64,000 bases of DNA, taken from NCBI GenBank assembly GCA_002839705.1, contig PGYO01000010.1, positions 25,299 to 89,298 on the forward strand, given 5' to 3'. Below the pieces are notes generated by a model, which worked only from the letters and a program-made list of their open reading frames with translations, made no database searches and was not told the origin of the DNA. This stretch comes from Methanobacteriales archaeon HGW-Methanobacteriales-1 (lineage in GTDB: Archaea; Methanobacteriota; Methanobacteria; Methanobacteriales; Methanobacteriaceae). Within the stretch, counting starts at the first letter, position 1. Each line of letters starts with the position of its first letter. Shown here one piece after another: positions 1-9,120 of this stretch. A program made the position numbers and the translations under genes.

Positions 1-2
1 AT

Positions 3-407
3 AGATATGAGTCGGGTAACTGGGAATTCCAGGAAAGATGGGCAGATGAACTTAAAAAAGTTTTTAATAGAGGATTTGATACTGGTTTTTACTTTAAAAA
101 TCCCTATAAAACCAGTATAGATAATGAATCTAATTATATTAAAAAAGACACGGGTTTAGTAGTTAATTATTATAAAAATGTTTCCGCAGCAGAAATAAGA
201 CTTTTTGACGACCTGAAAATTGGTGATGAAATCATCATTCAGGGAAATAAGACGGGATCTATTACGCAAATGGTTGAATCAATGCAAATTGATGGTAAAA
301 ATATTAAAGAAGCTAAAAAAGGCCAAAATGTGGGACTAATGATTAAATATCAAGTAAGGCCTAATGATATTGTTTATAAAAGGATTTTAAGAAATAATAA
401 ACTATAA
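3..407 (+). CDS. C-terminal part of a U32 peptidase-like protein (5' end outside window)
   Basis: The frame is open from base 3 to a TAA at 405-407, about 134 residues. The first part ([19 protein letters not shown]) resembles the end of the U32 catalytic domain. From about residue 48 ([17 protein letters not shown]) it reads as the small beta-barrel found at the C-terminus of U32 proteins, which resembles EF-Tu domain II; the phrases [20 protein letters not shown] and AKKGQNVGL are typical. U32 proteins are Fe-S or radical-type tRNA/ubiquinone hydroxylation factors or peptidases; the substrate here is unknown. Methanogens also encode the barrel alone as an 'elongation factor-like' protein, but the preceding sequence argues for a larger protein. 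The start lies outside the window. Confidence 0.6.
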   Translation, partial: RYESGNWEFQERWADELKKVFNRGFDTGFYFKNPYKTSIDNESNYIKKDTGLVVNYYKNVSAAEIRLFDDLKIGDEIIIQGNKTGSITQMVESMQIDGKNIKEAKKGQNVGLMIKYQVRPNDIVYKRILRNNKL

Positions 408-440
408 TATCAACTATATTTCAAATAATCTTTCTAATTG

Positions 441-487
441 TTCTAAAAATAAAATAAAAATAAATCCCGAACACAAAAATGTGTCCC
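441..487 (-). terminator. Candidate terminator of the MFS exporter gene
   Basis: On the minus strand, downstream of the exporter stop codon, a short hairpin (ACACA/TGTGT arms at 471-475 and 480-484) is followed by a T-rich run at 465-441. The stem is only 5 bp, so this is a weak call; archaeal termination often needs only the T tract. Confidence 0.35.
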
Positions 488-531
488 GGCCAAATTCATG
501 GAATTTTATAAATTATTTATTTAATTATTCA

Positions 532-2001
532 TTATACGTTTTCTAAAAATTCTTCTGACATCTCATCTTCAACAGTTTCTTTAGGGTCACTTAAACTTGC
601 TTCTTTAAGGAAAAATGCAATAATTAAACCAGCAAAGGCCAATATTATAGATACCATGAAGATGTTTTGAATGGATAAAGTTAAAATTTCTTTTTGACTT
701 AAATTAACTGCTGCTGAACTGTTCATGGAATAGTTCATTATAAATCCAAATATGGGGATGGCCACGGTGGCCCCTACATTTCTGAAAAACTGCATAGCAG
801 CTGTAGTAATCCCTATTTCTCTACGCGAAAAAGCATCCTGCACACTTATGGTAAATACAGTGTACATTATTCCAGATCCTAAACCAAGAATGGTTGAATA
901 GGCCAGTAGTTCATAAGGGGAGGTATTCACATTCATGGTTGCCAACAGGATAACTCCCACTCCTGTAATTAAAAATTCTGCTATAGCCAGCTTTTTATAT
1001 TTTCCAGTTCTGGAAATAATCTGTCCTGCAATGTTAGCTGATATGGTGAGACTTATGAGCATAGGAATCATTAATAATCCTGAATTAGTGGCACTCATTC
1101 CTAAAACGCCTTGAGCAAATAAGGGGACATAAATTATCCCACAAAATATCAATGCACTTGCTAAAAAGTTTTCTATAGATGAAATAGTAAATGTTGAATT
1201 TTTAAATAGATACATGGGTAAAATCGGTTCTATAGCTTTTTTTTCAGCCCAGATAAACAATACAAACATCATCGCTGAAAACATAAACAATCCTATTATT
1301 TCAACTAAAGGATAAGCATTTAAATCTTGGGCCAGTGTTAATCCTAAAAAAAGCCCACTTAAAGCTAAGGTAAAGGTTATAATACCGGAATAATCAATAA
1401 CTTTTTTTACACCATCTAATTTTAAATCAGGGAGTGAATTCATCAGCATTCCTATAGCTACAATTCCTATGGGGACATTAACGAAAAATATCCATCTCCA
1501 GCCCACAGTGTCTGTAATTACTCCACCTAATATAGGGCCTAAAACACTGGAAACACCAAAAACAGAGGCCAGTATTCCCATATATTTACTTCGCTCTCGA
1601 GGAGAGAAAATTTCTCCCACTACAATAAATGGCAGGGCTATTAAAATACCACCCCCAATACCCTGAATTCCTCTAAATATAATTAATTCCATCATATTGG
1701 TTGAAAAACCACACATAATTGAAGCTATTACAAATATGGCTATTCCCAGGATTAAAATATTTTTTCTACCATAAATATCAGATAATTTTCCAAATAATAT
1801 GATTGCAATGGTTGAAGATAGCATGTAGGACGTAAATGGCCATACATAGTATTCCATACCTTGCAGGTTACTGATAATTTGGGGCATGGCCGTACCAATT
1901 ATGGAATTATCCAGTGCCGCCACCAGGAGTCCCAACATTAATCCGGCCATGATAAAGACCAGATTCTTGTCTTGTTTGGTAGTAGTTGATTCAGTATTCA
2001 T
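532..2001 (-). CDS. MFS drug exporter, DHA2 (14-TM) type
   Basis: Proton-driven multidrug antiporter of the EmrB/QacA branch, located in the cytoplasmic membrane. The 489-residue length and about 14 hydrophobic segments fit DHA2. TM1 carries the family motif around ALDNSIIGTAMPQI, the loop after TM2 has GKLSDIYGRKN (motif A), and TM5 has the antiporter motif C around SVLGPILGGVI. I place the start at the ATG at 2001 because GAGTGA lies 8 bp upstream of it; a GTG at 2010 is in frame but would sit inside that binding site. It lies 5 bp after the MarR gene and is almost certainly co-transcribed with it, a common arrangement in which the regulator represses its own exporter. Substrate unknown. 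Confidence 0.88.
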   Translation of the reverse strand: MNTESTTTKQDKNLVFIMAGLMLGLLVAALDNSIIGTAMPQIISNLQGMEYYVWPFTSYMLSSTIAIILFGKLSDIYGRKNILILGIAIFVIASIMCGFSTNMMELIIFRGIQGIGGGILIALPFIVVGEIFSPRERSKYMGILASVFGVSSVLGPILGGVITDTVGWRWIFFVNVPIGIVAIGMLMNSLPDLKLDGVKKVIDYSGIITFTLALSGLFLGLTLAQDLNAYPLVEIIGLFMFSAMMFVLFIWAEKKAIEPILPMYLFKNSTFTISSIENFLASALIFCGIIYVPLFAQGVLGMSATNSGLLMIPMLISLTISANIAGQIISRTGKYKKLAIAEFLITGVGVILLATMNVNTSPYELLAYSTILGLGSGIMYTVFTISVQDAFSRREIGITTAAMQFFRNVGATVAIPIFGFIMNYSMNSSAAVNLSQKEILTLSIQNIFMVSIILAFAGLIIAFFLKEASLSDPKETVEDEMSEEFLENV

Positions 2002-2006
2002 GATAT

Positions 2007-2474
2007 TCACTCGCAGTTTATTTTAAAAACCAGGTTTTTTATGGTTTCTAAGGAGTCATTCAATGCTTTATATTCGTCTTGATTGAGATGGGAAATATTA
2101 TTTCTAATAATTTTTTCTACTATTTCCCGGGATTCCACTAAAAACTGGATGCCCTCAGGGGTTATGTCAATATTGGTAATTCTTCGATCTGTCTCATGTG
2201 GTGAACGGATAACATGACCTTCTTTAACCAGATTATCAATATAAATTGTCATATTAGGCTTAGATATAAATAAAATTCTTCCAATTGTAGATATGGACAT
2301 GGTTCCATGGACTTTCAATGTTCCCAGTATCTGATAGTATCCTGCTGATTTGGATTTTTGATTTTCATGATCCACTGACATTTTCAGCTTTCTATAAAAT
2401 AGGGGATAATAAATTAATAGATTATCAACCATATTTTGAAATTCTGGTTTTTTAATATTCTTATTTTCTTCCAT
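2007..2474 (-). CDS. MarR family transcriptional regulator
   Basis: A 155-residue winged-helix repressor of MarR type. Residues about 45-120 contain the helix-turn-helix (SISTIGRILFISKPNMTIYI) and the wing with the conserved DRR motif (ETDRRITNIDITPEG). The protein begins with a dimerisation helix and ends with a long C-terminal helix, as usual for MarR. GGTGGG sits just upstream of the ATG. It is the first gene of a two-gene operon with the exporter, so it probably senses a lipophilic compound and controls this operon. A perfect 11-bp palindrome in the upstream region is a candidate operator. Confidence 0.87.
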   Translation of the reverse strand: MEENKNIKKPEFQNMVDNLLIYYPLFYRKLKMSVDHENQKSKSAGYYQILGTLKVHGTMSISTIGRILFISKPNMTIYIDNLVKEGHVIRSPHETDRRITNIDITPEGIQFLVESREIVEKIIRNNISHLNQDEYKALNDSLETIKNLVFKINCE

Positions 2475-2790
2475 TATCCCACCATATTTATTTTATAATG
2501 AATTAACTGAATAATAATGACTTTAAATTCATTTTTTATTTTTTTTTTATTTTTTTATGATTAACTAATTGGACCAAATTAATTATATAAAACTTTAATA
2601 TAATTAGTTATGTACTTTAATAGTTACTAACTTTAACTATTTTTTTTAATTATTTTCTATTTAAAGTTTTTGACCACTATTTTTAAATTACACCAAAAGA
2701 ATTACTATAAAAAGGAATATAACATTATTATTCTAAGTATAATTATAAAATGATAATTTTAGTATTAATCAGTTAATAGGAGTTGAAATT
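2475..2790. promoter_or_regulatory. Divergent promoter region of marR-exporter and CBS-cfbC operons
   Basis: This 316-bp AT-rich spacer separates two divergent operons. At 2622-2632 there is a perfect odd palindrome, AGTTACTAACT, a plausible MarR dimer site. On the minus strand 2581-2593 reads GTTTTATATAATT, a good TATA element for the MarR operon. On the plus strand GGAG lies 8 bp before the CBS gene start. I see no gene here. Confidence 0.4.
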
Positions 2791-3273
2791 ATGATTAGTG
2801 TTCAAGAAGCCATGCAAAAAGAGGTCATTACTTTAAGGAAAGTAGAAAAAATCGAAGAAGCGGCTAGAATTTTAAGGGAGAAAAAAATCAGCGGAGCACC
2901 CGTAGTGGATGAAGATAATAAAATGATTGGTATTGTCAGTGAAGGCGATATCATGAGACTTCTGGAATTCCATTCCCCTAATTTAAACCTTATTTTACCT
3001 TCTCCTCTTGATTTAATAGAATTACCAATAAGGATGAAATCGGAATATGATGAGATTTCAGCCGGCCTAAAAAAAGCATCTCTGGTGATGGTACATGAAA
3101 TAATGACCAAAAAATTGATTACTATCTCTCCAGAAAAGTCCATTTCAGATGCTGCAGAACAAATGGACATGCACAAAGTAAAAAGATTACCTGTTTTAGA
3201 TGAAAAAGGTGATCTAATTGGTATCATTACCAGAGGAGATATCATCGGTGCACTGGTGAAATCCAATGAGTAA
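2791..3273 (+). CDS. Protein with paired CBS domains
   Basis: A 160-residue stand-alone Bateman module. CBS 1 covers about residues 1-60 (MISVQEAMQKEVITL to IGIVSEGDIMRLL) and CBS 2 about 100-158 (VHEIMTKKLITISPEKSISDA to IGIITRGDIIGAL). Such modules bind adenosine nucleotides or S-adenosylmethionine and regulate partner proteins; the ligand cannot be read from the sequence. The gene overlaps the following NifH-like gene by 8 bp, so the two are translationally coupled. It may therefore tune the F430-related reductase in response to nucleotide state, which is inference from position only. Confidence 0.85.
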   Translation: MISVQEAMQKEVITLRKVEKIEEAARILREKKISGAPVVDEDNKMIGIVSEGDIMRLLEFHSPNLNLILPSPLDLIELPIRMKSEYDEISAGLKKASLVMVHEIMTKKLITISPEKSISDAAEQMDMHKVKRLPVLDEKGDLIGIITRGDIIGALVKSNE

Positions 3274-4135
3274 AAATAAGTGTATGGTTACTCCCCTGAA
3301 TAAACAAATTACTGAGCCGATAGATAAGGCCATAAATAAATCCATTACTAAGCGTATAGCCATTTATGGTAAGGGTGGAATTGGAAAATCAACTATTGTC
3401 TCCAATATAGCTGCAGCCTATTCTGAAAACCACAAGGTGCTGGTCATAGGATGCGATCCTAAAGCAGACACTACTCGTACACTCTATGGAAACCGGCTTC
3501 CTACGGTACTGGATGTTTTGAAAACCAAAAGGCAGGCCCAGGTTGAAGATGTTATCTTCGAGGGATTCAACCAGGTAATGTGTGTGGAAAGCGGAGGGCC
3601 AGAACCCGGAGTGGGGTGTGCTGGTCGTGGTGTTATTGTGGCCATGAATCTCCTGGAAAAGCTTCAGGTATTCAGTGAAGACTTGGATGTAGTTATTTAT
3701 GATGTCCTGGGGGATGTAGTCTGTGGAGGCTTTGCAGTCCCTCTACGGGAGAATTTTGCCGACGAGGTCTACATCGTCACTTCTGGAGAATACATGGCCC
3801 TTTATGCGGCCAATAATATTTCAAAAGGAATCAAGAAGCTTAAAGGGAACCTGGGCGGAATTATATGTAACTGCAAGGGCATAGAAAATGAGGAAGAAAT
3901 TGTAGCCCAATTCGCCCAAGAAATAGGATCTAGAGTTATTAATATAATTCCTCGCAGTGAACTGGTCCAAAAAAGTGAAATTGAGGCTAAAACAGTTTTG
4001 GAGAAGTATCCTGAATCAGAACAATCTGACTTGTACCGTAAATTGTCTGAGGATATTTACCACAACACAGAATTTACAGTTCCTCGCCCCATGGAAATTG
4101 AAGAATTTGAGGAGTTTTTTAGAAGATTCCATTGA
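3266..4135 (+). CDS. cfbC: NifH-like ATP-dependent reductase component, probably CfbC of coenzyme F430 synthesis
   Basis: A NifH/BchL-family iron protein: a homodimer with one 4Fe-4S cluster that couples ATP hydrolysis to electron transfer. Visible are the P-loop GKGGIGKS (residues 35-42), switch I GCDPKADTTRT, and both cluster cysteines, Cys118 in GVGCAGRG and Cys153 in DVLGDVVCGGFA. No nifDK genes are nearby. In methanogens the divergent NifH is CfbC, which with CfbD reduces Ni-sirohydrochlorin a,c-diamide on the way to F430, so I favour that role. The roughly 30-residue N-terminal extension is unusual, but this start is backed by GGTGA 6 bp upstream. Overlap with the CBS gene suggests coupled expression. 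A different NifH paralogue is possible. Confidence 0.65.
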   Translation: MSKNKCMVTPLNKQITEPIDKAINKSITKRIAIYGKGGIGKSTIVSNIAAAYSENHKVLVIGCDPKADTTRTLYGNRLPTVLDVLKTKRQAQVEDVIFEGFNQVMCVESGGPEPGVGCAGRGVIVAMNLLEKLQVFSEDLDVVIYDVLGDVVCGGFAVPLRENFADEVYIVTSGEYMALYAANNISKGIKKLKGNLGGIICNCKGIENEEEIVAQFAQEIGSRVINIIPRSELVQKSEIEAKTVLEKYPESEQSDLYRKLSEDIYHNTEFTVPRPMEIEEFEEFFRRFH

Positions 4136-4169
4136 TAATGGGATTAATTCAATTTCTTTAATTCCACAA

Positions 4170-4634
4170 TTATTTTTTATTTTTATTTTTACTATTTTTA
4201 TTTTTATTAAAATCATCTAAATTATTAAATGATAATTCTAACTTTTCAAATGCACTTAAAACCCATTTCAACGCATTATCATAGTCTTCAAAGTAAAAGA
4301 GATGTGACCCACAACTACAATCAGAACAACCAAATCGGATTATAGGGGATGATTTATCTGAAATTAAAGAGGCCAGGGAACACTCTATTTTTTCTTCTCC
4401 AATGGAATAAATCACTTCTTTTATATTAGAACTGGAATCCATCAGTAAATAATCAACGTGCCAGTGTAATTTCTTATCTGAAGATAAATGTCTCATCACC
4501 CGACTTTCCAGGGAATTAAGGGCTGATCCCACGTAAATGTAAAACCCTCTTTTAAACTGCAGTTGCTCAAGTCTACCCACTGATATTTTAGAATCTTTTT
4601 CCACTTCAATGATTAAACAGTAAGTTCCTTTCAT
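4170..4634 (-). CDS. GIY-YIG-like DUF123 protein
   Basis: A 154-residue archaeal DUF123 protein. It opens with GTYCLIIEVEKD, has the GFYIYVGSALNSLESRVMRHL core that corresponds to the GIY-YIG nuclease fold, then HWHVDYLL and the diagnostic GCSDCSCGSHLFYFE near residue 110. In some organisms this domain is fused to endonuclease III, hinting at DNA repair, but no activity has been demonstrated that I can cite. The tail is a lysine/asparagine-rich low-complexity stretch. It is convergent with the CfbC-like gene and has its own promoter. Confidence 0.82.
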   Translation of the reverse strand: MKGTYCLIIEVEKDSKISVGRLEQLQFKRGFYIYVGSALNSLESRVMRHLSSDKKLHWHVDYLLMDSSSNIKEVIYSIGEEKIECSLASLISDKSSPIIRFGCSDCSCGSHLFYFEDYDNALKWVLSAFEKLELSFNNLDDFNKNKNSKNKNKK

Positions 4635-4989
4635 AAATTACACACCTGAGGATTATCTTATCTTTTACATGGATATAATTCGATTTAAAATCAATAATTC
4701 TGAAATTAATAATTAGCTATTTTATAAATACATTTATCTAATTAATAATACGCTATCAATTATAATAATATTCATATATTTCGAATCTAGACTACAGTTA
4801 TATTAATCAACCATAAATTAATATAAGTTTTTGTGGGCATCATATCGCTTGGGGAGTTATAATCCGGGCAGTTGCAAAATGCTTCATATTATCCATATAT
4901 TCTTGATTTTAATGGTTATTATGCTTACTTAGGAGTCCCCTATCCATAATCAAAGCTATTATTACTAAATAACAACTTGAAGTGATTTA
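4635..4989. other. Intergenic region with a G-rich island
   Basis: The region between the DUF123 and DUF371 genes contains no supportable ORF. Most is AT-rich, but 4830-4870 is conspicuously G-rich (GTGGGCATC, CTTGGGGAG, TCCGGGCAG), and a CCCC run follows at about 4940. GGGG at 4851-4854 could pair with it. No box C/D, H/ACA or tRNA signature is apparent. It could be an unassigned small RNA or a leader of the DUF371 gene. Confidence 0.25.
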
Positions 4990-5409
4990 ATGAAACTCAC
5001 CCTTAAAACACATGGACATACAAATGTAACATCTAAACACAAAACAACTTTTGAAGTAACCACTGATCCTGAAATTTCTATAAAAGCGGATTGTATTGTA
5101 GGTGTTGCCTCAGAAAAATCCATGAAAGACTTCTCTGAAGATTTTAAAAAGGCCATGAGAAAAGAAGATGCAGAAATTAAAGTTATATTAAAGACCAAAA
5201 ATGCTTTTGATGCAATTACTGGTCATGGACACCCAGATTTACCTTTAGATCATCCTACAGATATTGTTTGCAGAAAAAGTGACTATATTTGCGGACGGAC
5301 TCTGATGATAAATACTGATAAAGCTGCGTGTGATTTAAATAATGATTTAATCAATGATTTAAAGAATGGGGAAGAAATGCAAGTGGAAATTATAGTAAGT
5401 GATAAATAA
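4990..5409 (+). CDS. DUF371 family archaeal protein
   Basis: 139 residues matching archaeal DUF371: it begins LKTHGHTNVTSKHKTTFEVT, followed by SIKADCIVGVASEKSM (family pattern 'GDCIIGV') and, in the second half, GHGHPDLPLDHPTDIVCRKS. The family's function is unknown. It has no signal peptide or membrane segment, so it is probably cytosolic. It is monocistronic between two long spacers. Confidence 0.8.
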   Translation: MKLTLKTHGHTNVTSKHKTTFEVTTDPEISIKADCIVGVASEKSMKDFSEDFKKAMRKEDAEIKVILKTKNAFDAITGHGHPDLPLDHPTDIVCRKSDYICGRTLMINTDKAACDLNNDLINDLKNGEEMQVEIIVSDK

Positions 5410-5585
5410 TTTAATAATCAATTTTGATTTAAATTAACATATTAAACATATTTACAAATCTATTTTTATTTTAATCCTATTATATCAGATTAAAATTTAA
5501 AATAAGAAATATTATAATTTAATTTAGCTTTTAAATTCTTATAAATCTTTTAATTATTTTAAAAATAGTATTTGAATTATTATAA

Positions 5586-5672
<87 letters not shown>

Positions 5673-5723
5673 ATTCTTGAAAAACAGTTCTAAATGCAAG
5701 TACATCATCATCTCTCTTTTTCA

Positions 5724-5740
5724 GTATTTATACTTTCCCA
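5724..5740 (-). promoter_or_regulatory. BRE/TATA promoter of tRNA-Leu
   Basis: On the minus strand the sequence GGGAAAGTATAAATA is an excellent archaeal BRE-TATA pair. It lies about 53 bp upstream of the tRNA 5' end, which predicts transcription starting roughly 28 nt before the mature tRNA. Confidence 0.6.
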
Positions 5741-5868
5741 TTGTGGGGCCATGAATTAAATATTTATCATTAAAATAATTTAATATATTATAAAAAGAAT
5801 TTATTTAATGGTTGATTTTCATATTAGTTGTATCGATTTTGCATGTTTAATTTTATTAGGGAAATAAA

Positions 5869-6153
5869 ATGAAAGCTATAAAAGAAATTGAAGGTGGAAT
5901 TTTACTGGATATTGAGGTTTCACCTAATGCATCTAAATTTGAAATTTCTGGTTATAATTCTTGGCGAGAAAGATTAGAAATAAGAATAAAGGCCATACCT
6001 CAAAAAGGGAAGGCCAATAAAGAAATTATTAAAGAAATGTCCAAATTGACTAAAATGGATGTAGAGATAATATCTGGACTAAAAAGTCACCAAAAAACAT
6101 TATTGATAAATAAAATATCTCGAGACGACTTTTTAAATATTATTAGGGTATAA
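5869..6153 (+). CDS. DUF167 (YggU-like) protein
   Basis: 94 residues of the DUF167/YggU family: GGILLDIEVSPNASKFEI, then RLEIRIKAIPQKGKANKEII and VEIISGLKSHQKTLLI. This small alpha-beta fold is widely conserved, but its biochemical role is unproven. The start follows AGGGA at a normal distance. It stands alone between the tRNA and a membrane-protein cluster. Confidence 0.85.
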   Translation: MKAIKEIEGGILLDIEVSPNASKFEISGYNSWRERLEIRIKAIPQKGKANKEIIKEMSKLTKMDVEIISGLKSHQKTLLINKISRDDFLNIIRV

Positions 6154-6257
6154 AATGGTTATTGAAATATTAATTTTTTAATTAAAATTTGCTAATTTTA
6201 TTTCTAATTGATATAGTGGTTGAATTTAAATGATAGTATCCATATAATATGTTTATA

Positions 6258-6303
6258 ATATATAAAGATTAATATTAATTTATTAGGATATATAAAGATT
6301 AAT
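6258..6303. repeat. Two 16-bp direct repeats with TATA-like sequence
   Basis: ATATATAAAGATTAAT occurs at 6258-6273 and again at 6288-6303, 30 bp apart, in the spacer before the small membrane protein gene. Each copy contains a TATA-like element, so they may be tandem promoters or binding sites; they could also be chance in AT-rich DNA. Confidence 0.4.
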
Positions 6304-6421
6304 CATTAATTAGAATTATGGTTAAAATCAAAAGATTTATATCTAACACTTTTTATAGAATATATTATATTAATTAACGTTAATTAATATTGAATATTTA
6401 TATGAATTGACGGGGGAAAAT

Positions 6422-6658
6422 ATGATATCGACTGTAACTACAACAACAACTGCTGTTACCTTGGGCCAAGTAATGACTTACAGTATAATAGCTGTAATCG
6501 CGCTAATATTGTTTCTGGCCTTAAAGGAAATTTTAAGCTCGGAAGTAAATTATAGCAATCGAATAAGCTCGTTTATAAAAGGGTCTAATATCGCGATTAT
6601 GCCTCTTTTGCTTGTTTTCGCTGCTGTTGTTACTTACAAGATAGCAACCATTTTGTAG
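6422..6658 (+). CDS. Small two-helix membrane protein
   Basis: A 78-residue protein from the ATG at 6422, chosen because GGGGG lies just upstream; the TTG at 6407 has no such site. It begins with a Thr-rich stretch (MISTVTTTTTAVT) and has two transmembrane segments, about residues 15-40 (VMTYSIIAVIALILFLALK) and 57-77 (IAIMPLLLVFAAVVTYKIA). I do not recognise a family. It lies 8 bp before the next gene, so it is probably the first gene of a three- or four-gene envelope operon that may continue into galU. Confidence 0.75.
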   Translation: MISTVTTTTTAVTLGQVMTYSIIAVIALILFLALKEILSSEVNYSNRISSFIKGSNIAIMPLLLVFAAVVTYKIATIL

Positions 6659-6666
6659 GTGAAACA

Positions 6667-7422
6667 ATGAACAAAAATATACTTTTTATAGCTTTAATAG
6701 TGATTTTAGTTGCTATTATTGGTGTTGCAGCATATATGATGATGACACCTAGTGCTGATTCCCAAGTGGGTGATCAAGGAACTAAGTTTGCTATTGAAAA
6801 TAATGGTACTACTTGGGCACATGTGGACATGATTATAGAAAATGCAACTCTGAAAAATGGGACTGTACAAAATTTCTATATTGAAACTTGGATGAAACCG
6901 TATAACGGAACTGTAAATCAAACTTCCCAAGAACTGCAAGTGATTGGAACCGGTGGAAAACCTGTAAGTACTCAATCATCAGTGTTTGTTCAAAATGTTA
7001 ATGGAACTGTTGTCATAGATTTAAGTAAATTATTAGGATATGGCAATGAAAAACTCCCTGCTGGAACAAGCATTCGAGTTATTGGATGGAAAGGACTCTA
7101 TAATAGTACCACCCCTATACCTACCCAAAATTTGAATATTTCCATGTCTGGATGGTCTAATACTTTAAATCCACCATCTAACAATACTAAGTATGATGTT
7201 TTTGTTGGTAACTTAACTGTTGGTCAACTACCAGCTAATATTACAAACAATACGGTATTTTTAGGTGAAAATCTAGCAAATGTTGAGAACTTAAATGGTT
7301 TAAGACATTTCAATGAGTTAGTATATGAGGAAGAAGTGTTTACTGTTAATGCAGATGGATCTGTTTCCATTGTATTTACTAAAACACCAGCGCTATGTGA
7401 ATTAGTGGCTAAAATCCCTTAA
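6667..7422 (+). CDS. Secreted, membrane-anchored protein of unknown function
   Basis: 251 residues with an N-terminal hydrophobic segment (ILFIALIVILVAIIGVAAYMMM, residues 4-25) acting as signal peptide or anchor, then a hydrophilic ectodomain rich in Asn-X-Ser/Thr sequons, as in N-glycosylated archaeal surface proteins. GGTGA precedes the ATG. No catalytic motif is visible. It directly follows the small membrane protein and precedes another secreted protein, so the three likely form a cell-envelope unit. Length and composition fit a beta-rich exoprotein; I cannot assign a family. Confidence 0.7.
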   Translation: MNKNILFIALIVILVAIIGVAAYMMMTPSADSQVGDQGTKFAIENNGTTWAHVDMIIENATLKNGTVQNFYIETWMKPYNGTVNQTSQELQVIGTGGKPVSTQSSVFVQNVNGTVVIDLSKLLGYGNEKLPAGTSIRVIGWKGLYNSTTPIPTQNLNISMSGWSNTLNPPSNNTKYDVFVGNLTVGQLPANITNNTVFLGENLANVENLNGLRHFNELVYEEEVFTVNADGSVSIVFTKTPALCELVAKIP

Positions 7423-7473
7423 TCCATTAATTCCATTTTTTTATTTTTTTATTTTTATTTTATAGTGATTGTA

Positions 7474-8109
7474 ATGTCTCGAAAATACTTAATTATAATA
7501 GTTATTATTCTAATAGGTCTATGTGGTATTTTTATATTAGATTATTCCACTGGTGCTGTTCAAGGTGTTATTTTTGATCAAATACCTTATAATTACACAT
7601 CTGATGTGTGGTTACCTCCTACTTCTCCAGAATCTGGTTCTATAGCCGGATATTATTCTATTTATGGTCAAGGAAAAAACTTTAACTTTAAAGTTAACCT
7701 GCCTGGAGCCCAATTTTTTGATTTGCATGAAATTAATGGAACTCAAATATGTTATGATGAAAAAGGGTTATCTGGACAGGGACATCTTAATTTTATAAAA
7801 ATTAATTATAATACTGTCTCTGCATTGTTATCTAATGATCTTAAGAGGGCTATGTTCAGTACGGAATTTTCTGGAAACTATACAATGAAATGTGCAGCAT
7901 GGAATGGTAATGGTAATTTCTCCAATAATGGTCAAAATTTCTCTGGAACATTTATTATCATTGGACCAGCCACAGATTGGGTGGGAAATTTTACATTAGC
8001 TGAAGAAAACAATAGAATTAAAATAATTTCAAGTTATATTTATTATCCACATGCTCAAAAAACTTCAGGAAATATTAGAAAAGTTAACAATAATATATTT
8101 TACATGTGA
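7474..8109 (+). CDS. Secreted protein of unknown function
   Basis: A 211-residue protein with an N-terminal signal or anchor (YLIIIVIILIGLCGIFIL). I use the ATG at 7474 because GTGATT just upstream is a good binding site; the GTG at 7465 is part of that site. The ectodomain is beta-rich with several sequons (NGT, NYT, NFS, NFT). No domain is recognised. The stop codon lies 12 bp before the GalU start, so the genes are probably co-transcribed, which suggests a link with surface sugar metabolism. Confidence 0.65.
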   Translation: MSRKYLIIIVIILIGLCGIFILDYSTGAVQGVIFDQIPYNYTSDVWLPPTSPESGSIAGYYSIYGQGKNFNFKVNLPGAQFFDLHEINGTQICYDEKGLSGQGHLNFIKINYNTVSALLSNDLKRAMFSTEFSGNYTMKCAAWNGNGNFSNNGQNFSGTFIIIGPATDWVGNFTLAEENNRIKIISSYIYYPHAQKTSGNIRKVNNNIFYM

Positions 8110-8121
8110 TGAGTGACTACA

Positions 8122-8973
8122 ATGAAAGCAGTTATACCAGCAGCAGGCTTAGGTACTCGATTTTTACCTGCTACCAAAGCCCAGCCTAAAGAAATGTTAC
8201 CTGTATTTGACAAACCAACTATTCAGTACGTTGTGGAAGAGGCTGTGGCCTCCGGAATAGATGATATACTGATTGTAACTGGTAAAGGAAAAAGATCTAT
8301 TGAGGATCATTTTGACCGCTCATTTGAACTGGAATATATTTTAAAAGAAAATGCTAAAGATGAATACTTGAGGGAAGTTGAGGCCATCTCTGAACTGGCT
8401 GATATTTATTATGTCCGCCAAAAAGAACAGAAAGGTTTAGGAGATGCTATTTATTGTGCTCGTAAGCATATAGATGGGGAGCCTTTTGCTGTTTTATTAG
8501 GGGATACTATAACTCGATCTGATGTTCCATGTACTAAACAACTCATGGATGTCCATGATAAATATGGTTCTTCAGCCATTGCCGTGGAAGAAGTTCCAGT
8601 AGATAAAGTAGAAAGATATGGGATTATTAAAGGTCAGGAAAAGGGTGAAAATCTTTACTTGATTGAAGACATGGTTGAAAAACCATCTGTTGATGAAGCA
8701 CCTTCTAATCTAGCCATCATGGGTAGATATGTGCTTGATAGCAAGATATTTGATCATATTGATGATGTACCTCCTGGTTTTGGAGGGGAAATTCAATTAA
8801 CAGATGCTATGAGACTTCTGGATGATATTTATGGCTATGTTTTTCAGGGAAAGACTTATGATATTGGTAATAAAGTTGAATGGTTAAAAACATCTTTAGA
8901 ATTCGCTTTTGAACAACCAGAAGCAAAAAAAGAATTAACTGAATATTTAAATGATTTATTGGATTGTAATTAA
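8122..8973 (+). CDS. galU: UTP-glucose-1-phosphate uridylyltransferase
   Basis: Makes UDP-glucose from UTP and glucose-1-phosphate, the entry point for surface glycan precursors. The 283-residue protein has the nucleotide-binding signature AAGLGTRFLPATKAQPKEM at its N-terminus, the following FDKPTIQYVVEEA, the LLGDT metal-site motif, and the C-terminal YDIGNKVEWL typical of bacterial-type GalU. The start is the ATG at 8122, with GTGACT as binding site; a GTG at 8113 is in frame but less likely. It is the last gene of the envelope cluster, and galE is nearby on the other strand. Confidence 0.92.
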   Translation: MKAVIPAAGLGTRFLPATKAQPKEMLPVFDKPTIQYVVEEAVASGIDDILIVTGKGKRSIEDHFDRSFELEYILKENAKDEYLREVEAISELADIYYVRQKEQKGLGDAIYCARKHIDGEPFAVLLGDTITRSDVPCTKQLMDVHDKYGSSAIAVEEVPVDKVERYGIIKGQEKGENLYLIEDMVEKPSVDEAPSNLAIMGRYVLDSKIFDHIDDVPPGFGGEIQLTDAMRLLDDIYGYVFQGKTYDIGNKVEWLKTSLEFAFEQPEAKKELTEYLNDLLDCN

Positions 8974-9120
8974 TCTAAAAAAGTAAATAATTTTTTATTT
9001 TTCAATTATTTTTTTAAAAGTAGTATTAGAATTTCAATTATTTAAGAATCTTTTTTTATTATTTTTTCTATACTTATTATGAAATTCTTATTCCGGATTA
9101 AATATTTAAAATATTTATTT

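Noticed and set aside
2802..3266. 154-codon minus-strand frame opposite the CBS gene
   Set aside because: It is an antisense shadow; the plus-strand product has clear paired CBS domains.
3266..4135. Nitrogenase iron protein NifH
   Set aside because: No nifD, nifK or other nif genes are adjacent, and the CBS-linked context and sequence differ from nitrogenase operons; a CfbC-type role fits methanogens better.
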